Shown here: positions 1 through 12,809 of the stretch, one piece after another
Numbering within the stretch: position 1 is the stretch's first letter
How the letters are laid out: each line of letters opens with the position of its first letter
The notes under the pieces: model-generated
What the model saw: only the letters and a program-made list of their open reading frames with translations
Told to the model about the DNA's origin: nothing
Database searches by the model: none
Made by a program: the position numbers and the translations under genes
Assembly (NCBI GenBank): GCA_050084985.1
Contig: JBITNC010000001.1
Coordinates: 36,952,001 to 37,016,000, forward strand
Source of the DNA: Nageia nagi
Lineage: Eukaryota > Pinophyta
Direction of reading: 5' to 3'
DNA length: 64,000 nt

Positions 1-820
1 AATCAATTGGGAAATGTTAGGGATCTTTTGGAAATAAATATAATAGTATGGAAAATATTAATGAATGATTGTTTAGATTATAATATTAAATTAGTTAATA
101 CTCTATAGTTATAAAATAGATGCGTAAATGATAGTACCTAGTTGACAAAAATGACTCTTACTATTATATAAATCATAGTACATATTTAGGACCTAAGATT
201 ACTAATTAGTTCAAAAAATAAAATACAAGGAAATTGGTCTGAAAATTTATGTTTGGAAATAAATGGGAACAAATCAAACTAATATGAATCTAAGTAGTAA
301 GTCTTATTGATCAAGGGTTCATACTTAAATTAGTGACATGTATACACTCTTAAGCTAAAAGGTACAAAAGAATATGATAAATTTTACTTGGGTGGTGAAA
401 ATCAATAATCATTTTGATAAAATAAGGGTACAATCATTAGGAGTATTTGCTCACAAGTGAAGGCTAGAATACCTAGTGAACCTATGCTTGTACTTACAAA
501 GAAAGGATAAGAATTAAATAAAGTTAGTAAGGTATCAATATATAAACCATGTGGGATATATGTCCCTAAATAGTAAACCTTAGAAGTTGATGAATTGATA
601 AATGATAAAAATTGGTCTTAAATTTAGGGGTTTTATATGGTGGAAAATTGAGTAGTGTTATATTAGTATCAAAGTTAGTTTTTGGTTAGGAACTGGGGTA
701 AAGTAGTAAGTAAAGAGTGATCCTAACTTATTTCTTATTGTGTAGGAAATTTGAAGATACAACAAAATGGGATGGTATTGGACTTAGATACCTATAGAGT
801 CAAATATCATGTCCAACATA
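1..820. other. AT-rich stretch with no recognisable feature
   Basis: Stop codons are dense in all frames and no repeat, terminal motif or RNA gene was recognised. It precedes the decayed plus-strand frame that starts near 821 and may belong to the same element. Confidence 0.5.
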
Positions 821-1942
821 GATGATACATTATCATATTATGGATTATGGACTACAAAAGTAAATGACACTCTAAGGTTGGAAAAGGAAAAAGCTAAGCT
901 CCAATAAATTTGATGCCAATAATTGTCCAAACAAATTAGGGAAAGACATCTCTCCCAAGTAGAACAAATCATTAATCAGATTGTTAGGAGGAATGAGTAC
1001 CTAGCAAAAATAGAATGAGATTCAAGACCCATAGTTGTAAGGAATATGTTTACAGAAGAAGTTATTTTTGTAGATGACATTATAAGTGAAACAAGATCTC
1101 TCTATAGCAATTCATATGGAGAATGTGAACTTGAAGATACTATAAATTTTAAGAGTCAAATTCTCCTTCCTATGGAAGAAAATTATATTCATATTACATC
1201 TCCAACAGTGGTTAGGGTAAACCATGAAATGAACTTATGGATGGTAACTAAGAGGCTAAATGCCTTGGGAGATAATGTACACATGGAAGAGCTACATTTC
1301 ATTGAAGGGATAGAGTACATAATGATTTAGATCCAAGAAGATGTTTTACTACATTTTGTAATGAAAATGGAAACTATTGTTACTAAAGATCTTATTTTCT
1401 TTGGCATATAACAATGTGAATTAGAAATTGAGAACACATCTTAAATACATATGTTGTTTATCTCAGTATGGTAGGTAAAAAAGAGATTCAAAAAAGGGAA
1501 GAAATTTCAATAGAAAGTAAAATATATCCCTAACAACCTTATGGAAGTAAAGGATGACACCACCCTGCAAAACTTCCTTGATTTACAAAAGGAAAAAGAA
1601 AAGACAAAGCTATAAGAAGTAGCTACTTCAGAAAAAGGAAGCAACAAATTGATCAACAAACCTAGTGCAACAAGGGATTTTTCTTTCTTTTATGGTATGA
1701 ATGTTCATACCTTAACTCCAAAAATCATCTAATACCTTCAAAATAAGTGTCAAAAAATTTCATTATCTGATGAGGAGCCCAAATTAAAGAGATGGTTGAT
1801 AAAGGAGATTTTGTTAGTAAATGAGAATTAAAGGTATGGAAGGAAATCCTTTTATGTATTAAATAAAACAAATCCTTCTTTAATGTATTGTTCATTCAAT
1901 TTTATGAGAAATAGAAATTTATTCTTATTAAATACATGAGAA
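821..1942 (+). pseudogene. Decayed plus-strand coding frame, family not recognised
   Basis: One frame stays protein-like for about 370 codons with roughly a dozen stops. The longest open part is 94 codons from the ATG at 1046. It is charged and hydrophilic, starting near DDTLSYYGLWTTK, with an E/K-rich stretch next and a KEKEKTKL segment near 1590. I see no zinc knuckle, protease, RT or integrase motif. The coherent composition across stops suggests an old coding region rather than chance. It could be the gag or an accessory frame of the element whose 3' LTR starts at 4820, but that link rests only on orientation and distance. A protein-family search allowing stops would be needed to name it. 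Confidence 0.35.
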
Positions 1943-2189
1943 ACTTTTATTAACAAATAAAAGTAGATAGATTATAAAAATTAGAAATCCATTACTAGAT
2001 ACCATAGATAAACTCGATGGCTAGTTAGCTTAATTGGATGACTCCAAATTAGAATAATATAATCTATTTATAGATAATTCAAAATTAAAGGATTCTAAAA
2101 CTTGATCCAAAGTAATATGTATAGGGGGATCAAAAATATAAGTTATTATATTCAGAGAAACAACTCAAAAATGATAAAATGAGGAGAAT

Positions 2190-3890
2190 AAATGGGAAAG
2201 AACCCAATTTCCTTGTCTAGAATCTATAAAGGAATATGTAGTTTCCCAAGGAATACCTTTCTACTAAAGCATCCATGAGATAGCTAGAGGTCCTGAGCTT
2301 TCTCCTAATAAGATCAAAGAAGGACCCATGTAAGCTATAGGTCATACCAGTAGTGTATTATAAGGCACAAGTAAAATTACCCTCCAAGTGAGACCAGGAT
2401 AAAAAAATAAGCAAAATAGTAGTGTAAATGATACTCAATTTTGAGTTGGGTAATCACACAACAATCGAAGTTGTTAAAAAAAAAGAGGGTAACAATAGAT
2501 AGATCCTAACAAAGAAGAAATTCCATTACCTCTAATGAACATCGTGATAAGAAATTGTGAACCACATGATAAAAAATATTTTCTTATATTCCCTCTGAAA
2601 GAGTGAAAAGGCATATTGCAAGATGATTTACCTAATGACTCACCATGATTTGTTATTCAACACATTAGAGATTTGGAAATCCTACCTATAAATCCAACAT
2701 CTACCTATAACAAGATAAGTAATAAATGATAAATGGTGTACAAAAATACTTAAATGAGAAGGAAGAATTTACACTAAACATTCATCAAATAATTATGGAT
2801 GATGAGAAGCTATACCTAAAAAAAAGTATTTAAAAATATATTTCAAACATTATTATGGGTAATAAATACACAATACAACATTGTAAATCAAACTTTAAAC
2901 ATACAATGTTACATCCCAACAAAAAAGTTAATACTTCGTAAATTGCTTTACTTATGAAAACATGGTATCAAAAATCATTAAGGATGAAGGATCTCATAGA
3001 GAATGAATATCTATGACAATAGGTGAAGAACAAAAAATAAAAAATAGGACATATTTTATGGGAACATGAGGAATGTGAAATAATTTGGAATTCTGCATGT
3101 TCAGAGAGGAATCAATTGATGATTGAACTCATCAACTAGGAATGGAAGCTAATCCAATAAATCCAAAATGTACAAGCATAGGCATTTATCCACCTTAATG
3201 CCTCCTTAAAAAATATATAAAAATAGAAAACATAGGCACAAAGGTATGAATATTTATTACTTCAACATGGTATTCATGTAACGCTAAAGTCACTTGAAGA
3301 TAAGGGTGAAGATGTGCCTCCAATGGAGAATCAAATGGGACAAAGTCCCATTTTTCCCAACTTATTAATCGATTTAAATAAATAATTACTTATTATGAAT
3401 ACTATAAATGAATGTTTATATTTTATTCATACTTTCAATTATGCAAAAATAGAAGAAGTCCTAAAATGCTAATAAGTGTTGCTTATCTTTTTGGTTTGCC
3501 ACAAAGCTTTAACAAGAAATCTATAATGAATTCCTTATTCTTATACAAGACTTACAAAGATAGGTTAGCAAATAAAATTTGATGACTTTGAAAAATTAAT
3601 TTCTACACCAATCAAATGAGAACAAAAATAATCTCTTTAGATTTAAAGAGATACTCTGAATTAGAGAAAGATCATGTTGATGATCAAGCAAGATTAGTTA
3701 ACCATTGAAAACAAAAAGGTCTCAACTTAATCAAGAAAAAGCTTGAATTTCTAGAACAAAGTCAACTTTTATCTTAGTTTGAGATAAATGTATTTCCAAA
3801 ATATTGTAATAAATCCTAATTAAGAAAGTTCAGGTGATGTTGAACTTTCTATGCTAAGTACGAATAAGGTTGTATTCTTTGATTATGAAT
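2190..3890 (+). pseudogene. Further decayed plus-strand coding fragments, unidentified
   Basis: Short protein-like runs occur in changing plus-strand frames, for example IARGPELSPNKIKEGPM near 2280 and IPLPLMNIVIRNCEPHDKK near 2520. Stops and frame changes are frequent. No catalytic motif of a retroelement was recognised. The stretch lies between the first decayed frame and the polypurine tract at 4808, so it may be part of the same plus-strand retroelement. From about 3890 to 4800 I see nothing recognisable. Confidence 0.25.
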
Positions 3891-4807
3891 ATGTTACTAT
3901 TATTTTACAACAATAATAATGATTTGATTTGAATTTATTATTTATTTTCCTTTGAAACATGACTCTTTGAAATACTATTATTGATGATACTTATCTTTAA
4001 TGACAAATAATAGGATATGAATTAATGTGATTTATCCAAATGTTATGTGCCTGAGATCCTAACCAAGTGTAATATAGTGTAAATCTCACATGAATAAGGG
4101 TAAGATAACATATATGTTTCAAAATATCAAGGGAGGATCTATTGAACATAATAATAAATATCATGGTGTGAAATTTTTTTCTTCCAAAAGACAATTGGGT
4201 TCCCAAGATGTGGGCATAGGAGCTTGGACCATTGGGGATACCAACTAATAGATACGGGTAGGTTAGTTATCTTACCTTAGATGAAGAGGTAGGAACTGAG
4301 AAATTTGCACTATATTGAGAGAGAATATAAGTTGTAATTATTTCTTAATCATGTTTTAATGAGTTTAAATGATGGTTATTCTATGGGTAATGCAATTTAT
4401 CCATAGCTTAGTGAAAAATATGTCATGGGTGTATGACCTTATTTTGGATTAGCACTATCTTGGGTGATATGGACCCTAAGATGATACCAAGATATTAAAA
4501 TTATGACCAAATTGGCTACTATAGTTGATTGGTGAGAAGATAGAAATGGTGGGATCATATTAATATTTTCAATCTAATATATGAAGGGATATGGTGGTGA
4601 AATCCAAAAATGAAGGGGTTGATCAATTCTAGTAGTTTATCAACTTAACTCACTTGAGGGTCAAATTGCCATTGACCCAGACTCAAGTTGGATCATCTTA
4701 ATGTCCCTTGAAAATGTTGAATTTGGTGTAATAATTTGAGATACCATGATATATTCTCTCAAGAAAATGGTGAAAAAGAAAGAAACATAGAGGATTGTGT
4801 TACTTCT

Positions 4808-4819
4808 AAGGGGGGAGTA
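4808..4819 (+). other. Polypurine tract before an LTR
   Basis: AAGGGGGGAGTA directly precedes a TG-starting LTR on the plus strand, which is the expected place for the plus-strand primer of an LTR retrotransposon. It implies that the internal region lies to the left. Confidence 0.75.
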
Positions 4820-5811
4820 TGTAATGACCCACCCAATAGCGCTAGTTAACCTCAAGCATCATCGAGGATGTGAATGAAACTATGTTTAAATTATTTATAT
4901 GTGATAATGAATTTTAAATGGAGATAAGTATTATTTGTATGAAGTTTATGCTAGCTTTGATATTATATATGATGCAGGTAATAGGTCGATCTAGCAAAGG
5001 AACTATGATGGAGATCCCTAGGAACCATGATGAGTGGTTAAGAGAACAAATTGGTAAGAGCAAGGAAATGATTGGCATTGAATTGTTGATAGAATCATAA
5101 GGACCCCTCATAAATCATATATATACACATTTAAAATTTTGTTTTTGATAATACCTTTATGTATGGGTGTGAATGTGTACTAATAAATTATCTTACAGGT
5201 TGAAGAGATCAATGTAGGTAATAGATGTGTGTTAAATGATTGATGTGCATTTTCAAAAATTTATTAACTACCTATAAAGAATATTATATTGATTTAAATT
5301 CAAATTTTGACCAAGGATATTAGTAATAATCAATAAAACTAAACTTAAAGGGTAAAAAAGAACACTTATCTTTTCTTGATAATTAGATTACTTTGGCACC
5401 TCCAAAAATAATTGAGTTCTCAACCAAATCCAATTTATTATTTGAAGGTATGTGTAAATGATTTGAAATAAAGTTTTATAGATATATCAAAACCTTTACA
5501 AAAATATCAACATATCCAGCTTGTGTGTAAATGTTATGAGATGTAACAATAATTATTTCTTGGAAGTATTAACCCCATTTGGCCTATAAATATTGAGGAC
5601 TTTTAGAGGAATAAACATTCTTTCCCATTATTTCCAAGAACTCTAGTTTAGGGTCCTATGGAGAAAAGGATCCCCTCTTCTTAATTTTGGAGTACTAACA
5701 ATTGTAATAATCAATGAGAAATCATTCTCATCTACATTTTTATGAATCTACATACCACCTTTGAGGACTACCACATTGGTTCATGTTGAATTAATGCTAG
5801 AGGATGTTACA
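4820..5811 (+). repeat. LTR (probably 3' LTR) of an unassigned retrotransposon
   Basis: The segment starts TGTAATG and ends GTTACA, so its ends form the short inverted TGTAA/TTACA repeat typical of LTRs, and it follows a G-rich polypurine tract. Its length of 992 bp is in the normal range. It carries a TATA box at 5584-5592 and an AATAAA at 5610-5615. A TGTAA-type start is common in plant Ty3/gypsy LTRs, so a gypsy origin is likely but not shown. I found no matching 5' LTR in the window, so the right edge rests on terminal motifs alone. Confidence 0.65.
5584..5592 (+). promoter_or_regulatory. TATA box in the LTR promoter
   Basis: CTATAAATA lies about 765 bp into the LTR, where a U3 promoter would sit. 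An AATAAA at 5610-5615 could be the matching polyadenylation signal. Confidence 0.5.
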
Positions 5812-6959
5812 ATTTTTTTTATTTCCTCTAACTTGATTGCTGATAAACCTTTATGTTTATCCTACCATTATAGCATTCAATGATATTGATTTACTATCAA
5901 ACAATTTCTAAGCCCTATATGTTTTGGATAGCAAACATTCAAAACCATAATATCCAATGAAAAATCCATTTTCAACTATGCCATATCTTCCTTGCATGCA
6001 TCCATGATGGTACATGCTAGAAAGATGATGGTAAAGGTTTTAGAGTTTGGCTTTCTTTTTGGCATTTGATTTACAAGTTTTTCTTACACATTTTCAAATT
6101 TTTGTTCCCCTTATCTCATTATTATTTTCTCAACACAACAAGTCTTGCTTGCTCTAGTGGGGTTTATTAACTATTTGAGAATCATCTTACCAACCATTGG
6201 ATTTTAATAAAATGTGTGACATCATCGCTTAAAATTGATGGGCTCTATAGAATAAATTTTTTGAAATATCACCCACTAATTGGTCCTTTGATAATACTTA
6301 CTAATTATTTAACTCAGTGCTTGTTAAATCTAGGTGTATGAAATAATGTTTCTTCTAGAATTTTGTAGGCTCTAGAACATTACTTATTGATTGCTTCAAC
6401 ACAACAATGATTGGTATTTACAACATTGGTCAAAAGGAATACCTAAGTATTATAGACACTGAGTTTTTTATACTTGAACTTCTATAATACCTAAACTTTG
6501 ACTTAGATACTTACTTCCCTTACATGTTACATTATCTCCTAGACATGACTTAGATAAAATAAAAGTGTCTTTCATCCTTAGACCTATTTATAGTTACCAG
6601 TGAAGACCTAATTGTATGCAACAAACCTTTAGAGCTTATTTACATGAAAATACCTACCTCAATAAAATAGTGATTAAGTTGTTAAATAAATCCTCTAATA
6701 CCTATAAACATTAATAATACCTAAACTTTCCTAGGATTTAACAAAATTTGATAAAAATGACTAAATGTAAATACTACATACTCATTTGCATATTTACAAA
6801 AAGAATGAAAGAGGAATAAGAAATGAGAATTAAAAGTATAGATTTTTTTAGAAGGAATGAAAGAATCAAATAAAAGCACAATATTACCCTATTTATAGAG
6901 TGTGATTCTAAAAGAATAATAGATACAAAATTATTTACTGGGTCATATGACTTCCCAAA
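5812..6959. other. No recognisable feature
   Basis: AT-rich sequence between the LTR at 4820-5811 and the first gag-like codons near 6960. A 5' LTR of the following gypsy element would be expected here, but I could not match any sequence to its 3' side. Confidence 0.4.
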
Positions 6960-6969
6960 TCTTAACACT

Positions 6970-8900
6970 TTGACTTCTTCAACCCCACTTTGGGATGAAT
7001 ATGAAACTAAAAATGAGGAGCTTGAAATTAATTTTGAGCACCCTTTGGAACAACTCATAGAATTACAATCTTATCCTCCTGCTTCTCTTGATACCATAAG
7101 ACCTCCTATTAAGTCTTGTGATCCTCTTGAGTTTAGTGTTTTGAATTATTTACCCACATCATAGGATGAAATTGAGGAATTTGGAATAGAAATTAAAATA
7201 TTCTTAGATTATCTTGTTGAACCTAAGGATTCTCAATTATAGAGAAATGAAAAACATAAAAAATGTAGCTTTTAGGTTTAGTACACATAAGCCTAGAAAT
7301 AAAACTCCATGTAGGGAAATAATATATCATGGTTATGTGGATGATACTAATTTGGATAAGGGTAGGTGTCATTTAGCCTAGTTAAGGATACATTCAAAAT
7401 ACCAATCTACATTTCCTAACAACTATGAATATAATAAAGAGGATAGTATTGTAATATATAAATCACCTATGCCTCTTTCCCAATCTTGAACAATTGAAGG
7501 TATTTTTCAAAAGGTATCCTATAAACCTAAAAATAATTGTGTAACATAATTTTCATTGGATGGGTGAAAACTTGTTTCATTAATGAGAAAGGATGACTTG
7601 TATGATCAAATTTCCATAGGTACAACAACTTCAAATCCATATCCCAAACCAAATCAACAAATGAAGGTGTATAATAATCCTTTATTAGGCATAACATTTG
7701 ATACACCAACTCACTATGAAAAGTAAGAAGATACTTGTTATGAAACCCAAAAAAAATTATCTAAAAAATCAATTCAAAATCCCAAATATACCCTCTTATG
7801 ATGACATAAGAAGAGAATGAAAAGCATCATATGTTTATTATGATCAACATAACAAATCCTTCAACAAACTAGTTGATGAAATGAAACAAAGAGAAAGACA
7901 ACAATGGACATATGCCTTCTATAATCAATATAAATAAATAAATATATTTACTAATAAAATGAGATAAGAAGATATGGAACAAAAATATGAGGAGGAATCT
8001 TATAAAAACAAAAAAAATTGATATTGTTTGCCATCATTTTCACCTCTTAATCATTGAATATATGGATATCAAAACCCTTACCTTAATCAACAAAAGAAAC
8101 CATATCTTGAAGATTTATATTATCAGTATCAAAGACCTCCATCACCTTATTTATCACTTGATAGAGATGTATACTATGATTTAGAATCATCATCCAAATA
8201 AGGGTATAGACCTTTTCAAGGATATGAAGAAGAACCATATCCAAGAAATAAATAATATTCTATGTATTTGCAAAATCAACCAAAATAAAAGGCAACAAAA
8301 TAAGATGATAACTTTTGTGAAGGATTAAAAGAAATAGAAAGGGAGTTTTGTATGCAAGGTAAATAAAAGATGTCTTATGAAACAATTTGTAATGAACCAA
8401 TTCATCCTAATGTTCTTGAGAAATAAATTTCTTTGAAATTTGAAATTACAAATATCAAACCATTTAAAGGAAAGGAATATCCTAAAGAACATTTAAGATG
8501 ATTTAAATACTCAAGTTATTTGATTGCCAATGATGATGCATTAATGTTATGTATATTTTCCATGATACTTGTTGATTGAGCAATAGATTGTTATAATACT
8601 TTTCCAAAACATAGTATTTATTCATTTTCTCAATTGGAAAATATGTTATTAGAACATTTTAGAATTAAAATCAAAGATAAATCTTCTACCATAGATCTTA
8701 CAAAACTACAACAATTCCATAATGAATCAATCATAGACTTTATTTCATGATGGAAGGTCATACTAACTAACATGCCTTATACTTTACCTCAAGAAGAGTT
8801 GGTTAAACTATTCATTCAAATTTGTTTAAATCCTATTGCTAGTACATTACAAATCCAACAACATAGAACCTAAAAAGAAGCTATTGCCTAAGCAATAATA
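6970..8900 (+). pseudogene. gag: Ty3/gypsy gag, broken
   Basis: The N-terminal part starts near 6970 (TPLWDEYETKN) and breaks up after about 65 codons. A Tyr/Pro-rich linker is visible near 8045-8270. The capsid-like core is readable around 8380-8880: ICNEPIH, then KPFKGKE..PKEHLR, YSSYLIANDDALMLCIF, and NMPYTLPQEELVKLF. The last is a hallmark of plant gypsy gag. Stops interrupt it at several places, including a TGA after EHLR. The related gag at 48.1 kb has a TGA at the same codon. The protein would build the virus-like particle in the cytoplasm. This copy cannot be translated intact. Confidence 0.7.
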
Positions 8901-9118
8901 ATCGAGAAGGTAAAAATCCAAGATGGTGAAATAAAGATTAAATGGAAGAAAAATAATTAAGAAAGGGACCAAAGAGAAAAAATAAATTTTACACCTTTAC
9001 CAAAATCTCTTTCTAATATTTTGAGTAAATTGTGTGATCATCAAATAATTAACATACCTAATATAAAACTAGAAATCCTAAAGCAAAATAAAGCAAACGG
9101 TATAATAAAAAAGAGTTT

Positions 9119-9205
9119 TGTAATTATCACCATCAAAAGGGTCATGATACAAATAATTATAGAATGCTAAAAGATAAAATTCAAGATTTAATCAATGATG
9201 GTAAG
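9119..9205 (+). pseudogene. Gag zinc-knuckle (nucleocapsid) motif
   Basis: The motif reads CNYHHQKGHDTNNY followed by RMLKDKIQDLI. This is the C-x2-H-x4-H-x4-C type seen in plant gypsy gag, with the last Cys replaced by Tyr. The related minus-strand copy near 47.35 kb has the opposite damage: it keeps that Cys and has lost the first one. Zinc coordination would be incomplete here. Confidence 0.65.
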
Positions 9206-9367
9206 TTGTAAGTGTATAATCATATTGCTATTTCAAATCAAAATTTAGGAATTTATCAAAATTCACTTCCTCCATATCAAGTAAATACTATAAATGTTCT
9301 ACCTAGCTACAATCAAAGGACACATACTTGGAATAAAAATGATCAAAAACAATAATAGTTAAAAATA

Positions 9368-9960
9368 TTGCTTGTAAAAATGACCTTATTCAAGTTTTTA
9401 CAACAATCTAAAACTTATAGGGATGTGATGAATCAAATACTTCAACAAATTGAAATAGATGTAAGTGATCCTAAAAGTTTTATTTCATTCATTGAAAATG
9501 TTAAAACATGCCAACCACCCATAATTGCATTTTATGATTATGAGATAAAACCAAATAATGGACGTCAAGGATTAGATCCTTCATTACATGTCATTGGTAA
9601 AGTATATGGTAAGCTTTTTAAGAGAATATTAATAGATGAAGGATCATATATCAATATCATGTCTATATCAACATATCAAAAGTTGGATCTTCTTTTATCT
9701 TATATTTTTGCACCATATTCATAAATAAAGTAATATAAAAATGCCTTATGTTCAACAATAGGATCAATATTATTACCCATCACTATTGGATCCAAGATAA
9801 TACAAACATCGCTACATGTTATTGAAGAAGATATCCAATAATATAATGTTCTTTTAGGGAGATTATGGATTTGAGAAATGGAATATGTCCCATATACATT
9901 CCATGGTTTTCTAAAACACATTCATGAGGGGATATTCTATTGTGTTCTAAGGGATAAAAA
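9368..9960 (+). pseudogene. Ty3/gypsy aspartic protease (retropepsin), broken
   Basis: An open run of 118 codons leads into the active-site segment ILIDEGSYINIMS near 9625-9665, where the family has D-x-G-S/A. Downstream the same frame continues past stops with ALCSTIGSILLPITIGSK and LLGRLWI-stop-EMEYVP, matching the flap and the GRPWI block of gypsy proteases. The stop at 9873-9875 is TGA where Trp is expected. The enzyme would cleave the gag-pol polyprotein. The D-E-G variant falls within natural variation of this position, but the stops make this copy dead. Confidence 0.75.
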
Positions 9961-10229
9961 TCCATACTCACATTACAACATTACACAATGATCGAAGATG
10001 TAATTCACAATGCAAAATTCAAAAAGAAAAGTCGCATCTATCTTTGTTAGAGGACCATTTCAAACCATGTAGGTTTTATATTTTATTTTTGGAGAACTTA
10101 ACCTCTTGGATAAGATATTTTTGGGTTATAAAGGTCATGTTCAAAAGGGGAATCATTGTAAAGATAAGATATGTGAAGTAAAATCCAAAGAAGATTATGT
10201 AGATGAAATGTAATCATTAGAATAATCTG

Positions 10230-10803
10230 AGATGATGTTCAATAAAATAATGAAAGAAAACTCAAGGCCTAAGTGGATCAAAATGATCTATATTTATAAA
10301 AAACATGAGCCAACACATTTTCCACCTAAGCCTCCATGGGTTCCTTAATGCATTTCTCTAATATTAGGCTTTAATGTCCAACACTTAAAGATATTTGATT
10401 TCACACCCTATGAATCCTTGGGAAATCAAAGCATCCATGCTTTAGAAAATAAACAAAATGATGAGAACATAAATTTTATACCATTGTTAAATATCAAATC
10501 ACAAACTATTCAATATTTATATTATAAATAAGTTATATTACATGAGATAAACAAATCTCATGCTAAGTCAAGAATTTACATTAAGCATGAATTTTATGTT
10601 TATCATTACCAACTAGGGCATGATATTGATCAATATTACCAATTAAAGTATGTCTTTCAAGATTTTATAGATGATGGATGATTTGAGGTGGGTATACCTT
10701 TAATGATAGGTCCTAATTTACTTCATCTATTATTGACACATTCATTAAGCATATCAATATATTATATAGAATCAAACAATGATAAACCATGTTATTCACA
10801 TTA
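10230..10803 (+). pseudogene. Retroelement coding fragment with a second knuckle-like motif
   Basis: After the protease, protein-like sequence continues with stops: GFNVQHLKIFDFTPYESLG near 10370 and a second knuckle-like block near 10600-10690, with YHYQLGHDIDQYYQLK followed by VFQDFIDDG. This block resembles the gag knuckle at 9119 in layout (H-x4-H-D, then x-Q-L-K and Q-D-x-I-D-D-G). I do not see an equivalent block after the protease of the related minus-strand element. It may be a duplicated gag segment or a spacer frame. Function is unknown. Confidence 0.45.
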
Positions 10804-12139
10804 AGGTAATCTTTCATCATATTTTTTTGGCTTCCTTGTATTTCACATCCTTCACACTAGGAGAGTCATCCTTCTCCTAATTAACTAAAACAATTGAGAT
10901 ATTTTCAAAATCCAAAAAAAATCAAAATATCCAAAAAATAAAAAATTCTATAAAAATATAAAAATTATATGTATATATGTACACTCAAAAATTACATTTA
11001 TGAATCATATTGGCTATTGAGTGCACTGCCCTATGTATCCATGCCATATCATTGTGTTCATTTTGTTTTGTCCATTACTTCCATGTCATAAAACTATTAA
11101 GTGTCAAACATGATGATTATAGTAACTTACCAAGTTGTATGTACGAACCATCCATACATCCATATATTGTTCATATTTATAGTTGTATGTATAAATAAAG
11201 AATTAGTTTATGAATAAAACATTCATATTTGATTTTATCAAAATATCTTTTACAATTTTTTGAAACTTAAGATGACAAATAAAATAACTATGATACATTG
11301 TCAAGATATTATGAACTCACACACATTTTCACATTTAAAATATTGAAATAATCAAAAGCTAGATGTTCCTTGAGTATACTTTTGAGTGACTATTCATCCT
11401 ATTATTTCACTTAATCCCAAAACCAAGAGATAGGATATGAAGAAAAGAAAAATAATAGATAGAGTAAGAAAAAAGAGAAAGATTAAAAAAAAAGAGAGAG
11501 AAGAAGAGAAAGATTCAAAGAAAAAATGTAAAATTCTTGGGTGATTACAGTATCCTCTATTATGGTTATGGATGCATAACTAGAAATAGAGCAAGGTTGT
11601 AATGTGATATAGGGTTAGTCTTCATTGGGTCTATGGATTCTAATCTGGTAGTGAGGTATACCTTACAAAGTGCTGACATGTATAGTCTCCACAATGGACC
11701 TCTATACATTTCATACAAACAAATCAACTTACATATTTTATACTCTTGAAATATTAAGTTTGTGAGAGTCAAGATAATGGAATGAATATCATTGCACACA
11801 CATGAGTTCATATTAAACTTATATGTATTATAACCTTTTTTATATCATCTTTCGTAGATCAAACTGAAACAAAATATTATTTGATGAAATTATTATTGAA
11901 TATCTTATTTATTACACTTCCTTATTCTATTATTCATTCATTCTACATAACAATATATACATTATTATTATAATCTTAGTGAGTTACTAGCATGTTATGT
12001 TTGACATCTAGATAGTTATGTCATTCATTCATTTATCCATTTTTCATGAGTATAAATTCACAACTTCATACATCCACAAATCCATATATTTCCTACATCC
12101 ATCTTTATGGGTTGTTAAATTTGATGTGCTTCTACATTA
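10804..12139. other. Non-coding AT-rich stretch
   Basis: No coding signal follows the last gypsy-like frame. A purine-rich run of short A/G tracts lies near 11440-11530. Otherwise I see nothing here. It probably belongs to the 3' untranslated region of the same element. Confidence 0.4.
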
Positions 12140-12520
12140 TTTGGAAAAAAGAGTGAATAATTATTCTACTCATTGATATGGGAGTCAGCATTATTGTTGT
12201 TAAAACCTCTTATTTCCACTCTTATCTACAAGTTTAAGTAATAAATTGCTCCTAGTAGATTGATAGAAGTTGACCCTAGAACATTGTTAAATTTTATAGC
12301 TTCCATCATTATTTGGGATTGAGAATAAGAAATTATTCTTACCATTTTAATTGTAAGTCAATGTTATTTTCTTACCACATTCCATTCATTTAACCTGTCT
12401 AGAACATTGTTGAAATTCATAGCTTCCATCATTCTTTGGGATCAAGAGCAAGCAATTGCTCTTCCCATTGAATTGGAAGTCAATGTTCTTCTTCCCATTA
12501 CACTAATTACCATCAACCCA
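12140..12520. repeat. Three diverged tandem copies of a unit of about 120 bp
   Basis: The two clearest copies start with AGAACATTGTT at 12278 and 12401 (period about 123). Both continue with AGCTTCCATCATT and a G-A-A-rich palindromic core around AAATTATTCTTACC or CAATTGCTCTTCCC. A more diverged third copy of the core lies near 12150-12210. This is tandem amplification within the element's 3' region. Confidence 0.6.
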
Positions 12521-12809
12521 CAAATTGAATATGTGATACCATATTCCATATCCCTTGCACATATTTATCATAAAACATATTTAAAAAAAATTAAAATAAA
12601 AATTGATGTTTGAAAATAATAATAATAATAATGATGATCAAAATACTTCCCTAATCTTGAGAGACACCATCAATATATGGCACATCAAAGTAAGCCATGA
12701 TCAACTAGCAATCATGATTTTAAGTTTTTCAAGAATGAGTAACAAAGTACATAATATGTCTTTTTATAATATATTATTATGTCAATCTCTTTCATTATCT
12801 TTGTAACAA

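Noticed and set aside
1046-1330. 94-codon open frame as an independent host gene
   Set aside because: It continues the same frame as many short runs broken by stops on both sides and has no start context or family match. A decayed longer frame is more likely.
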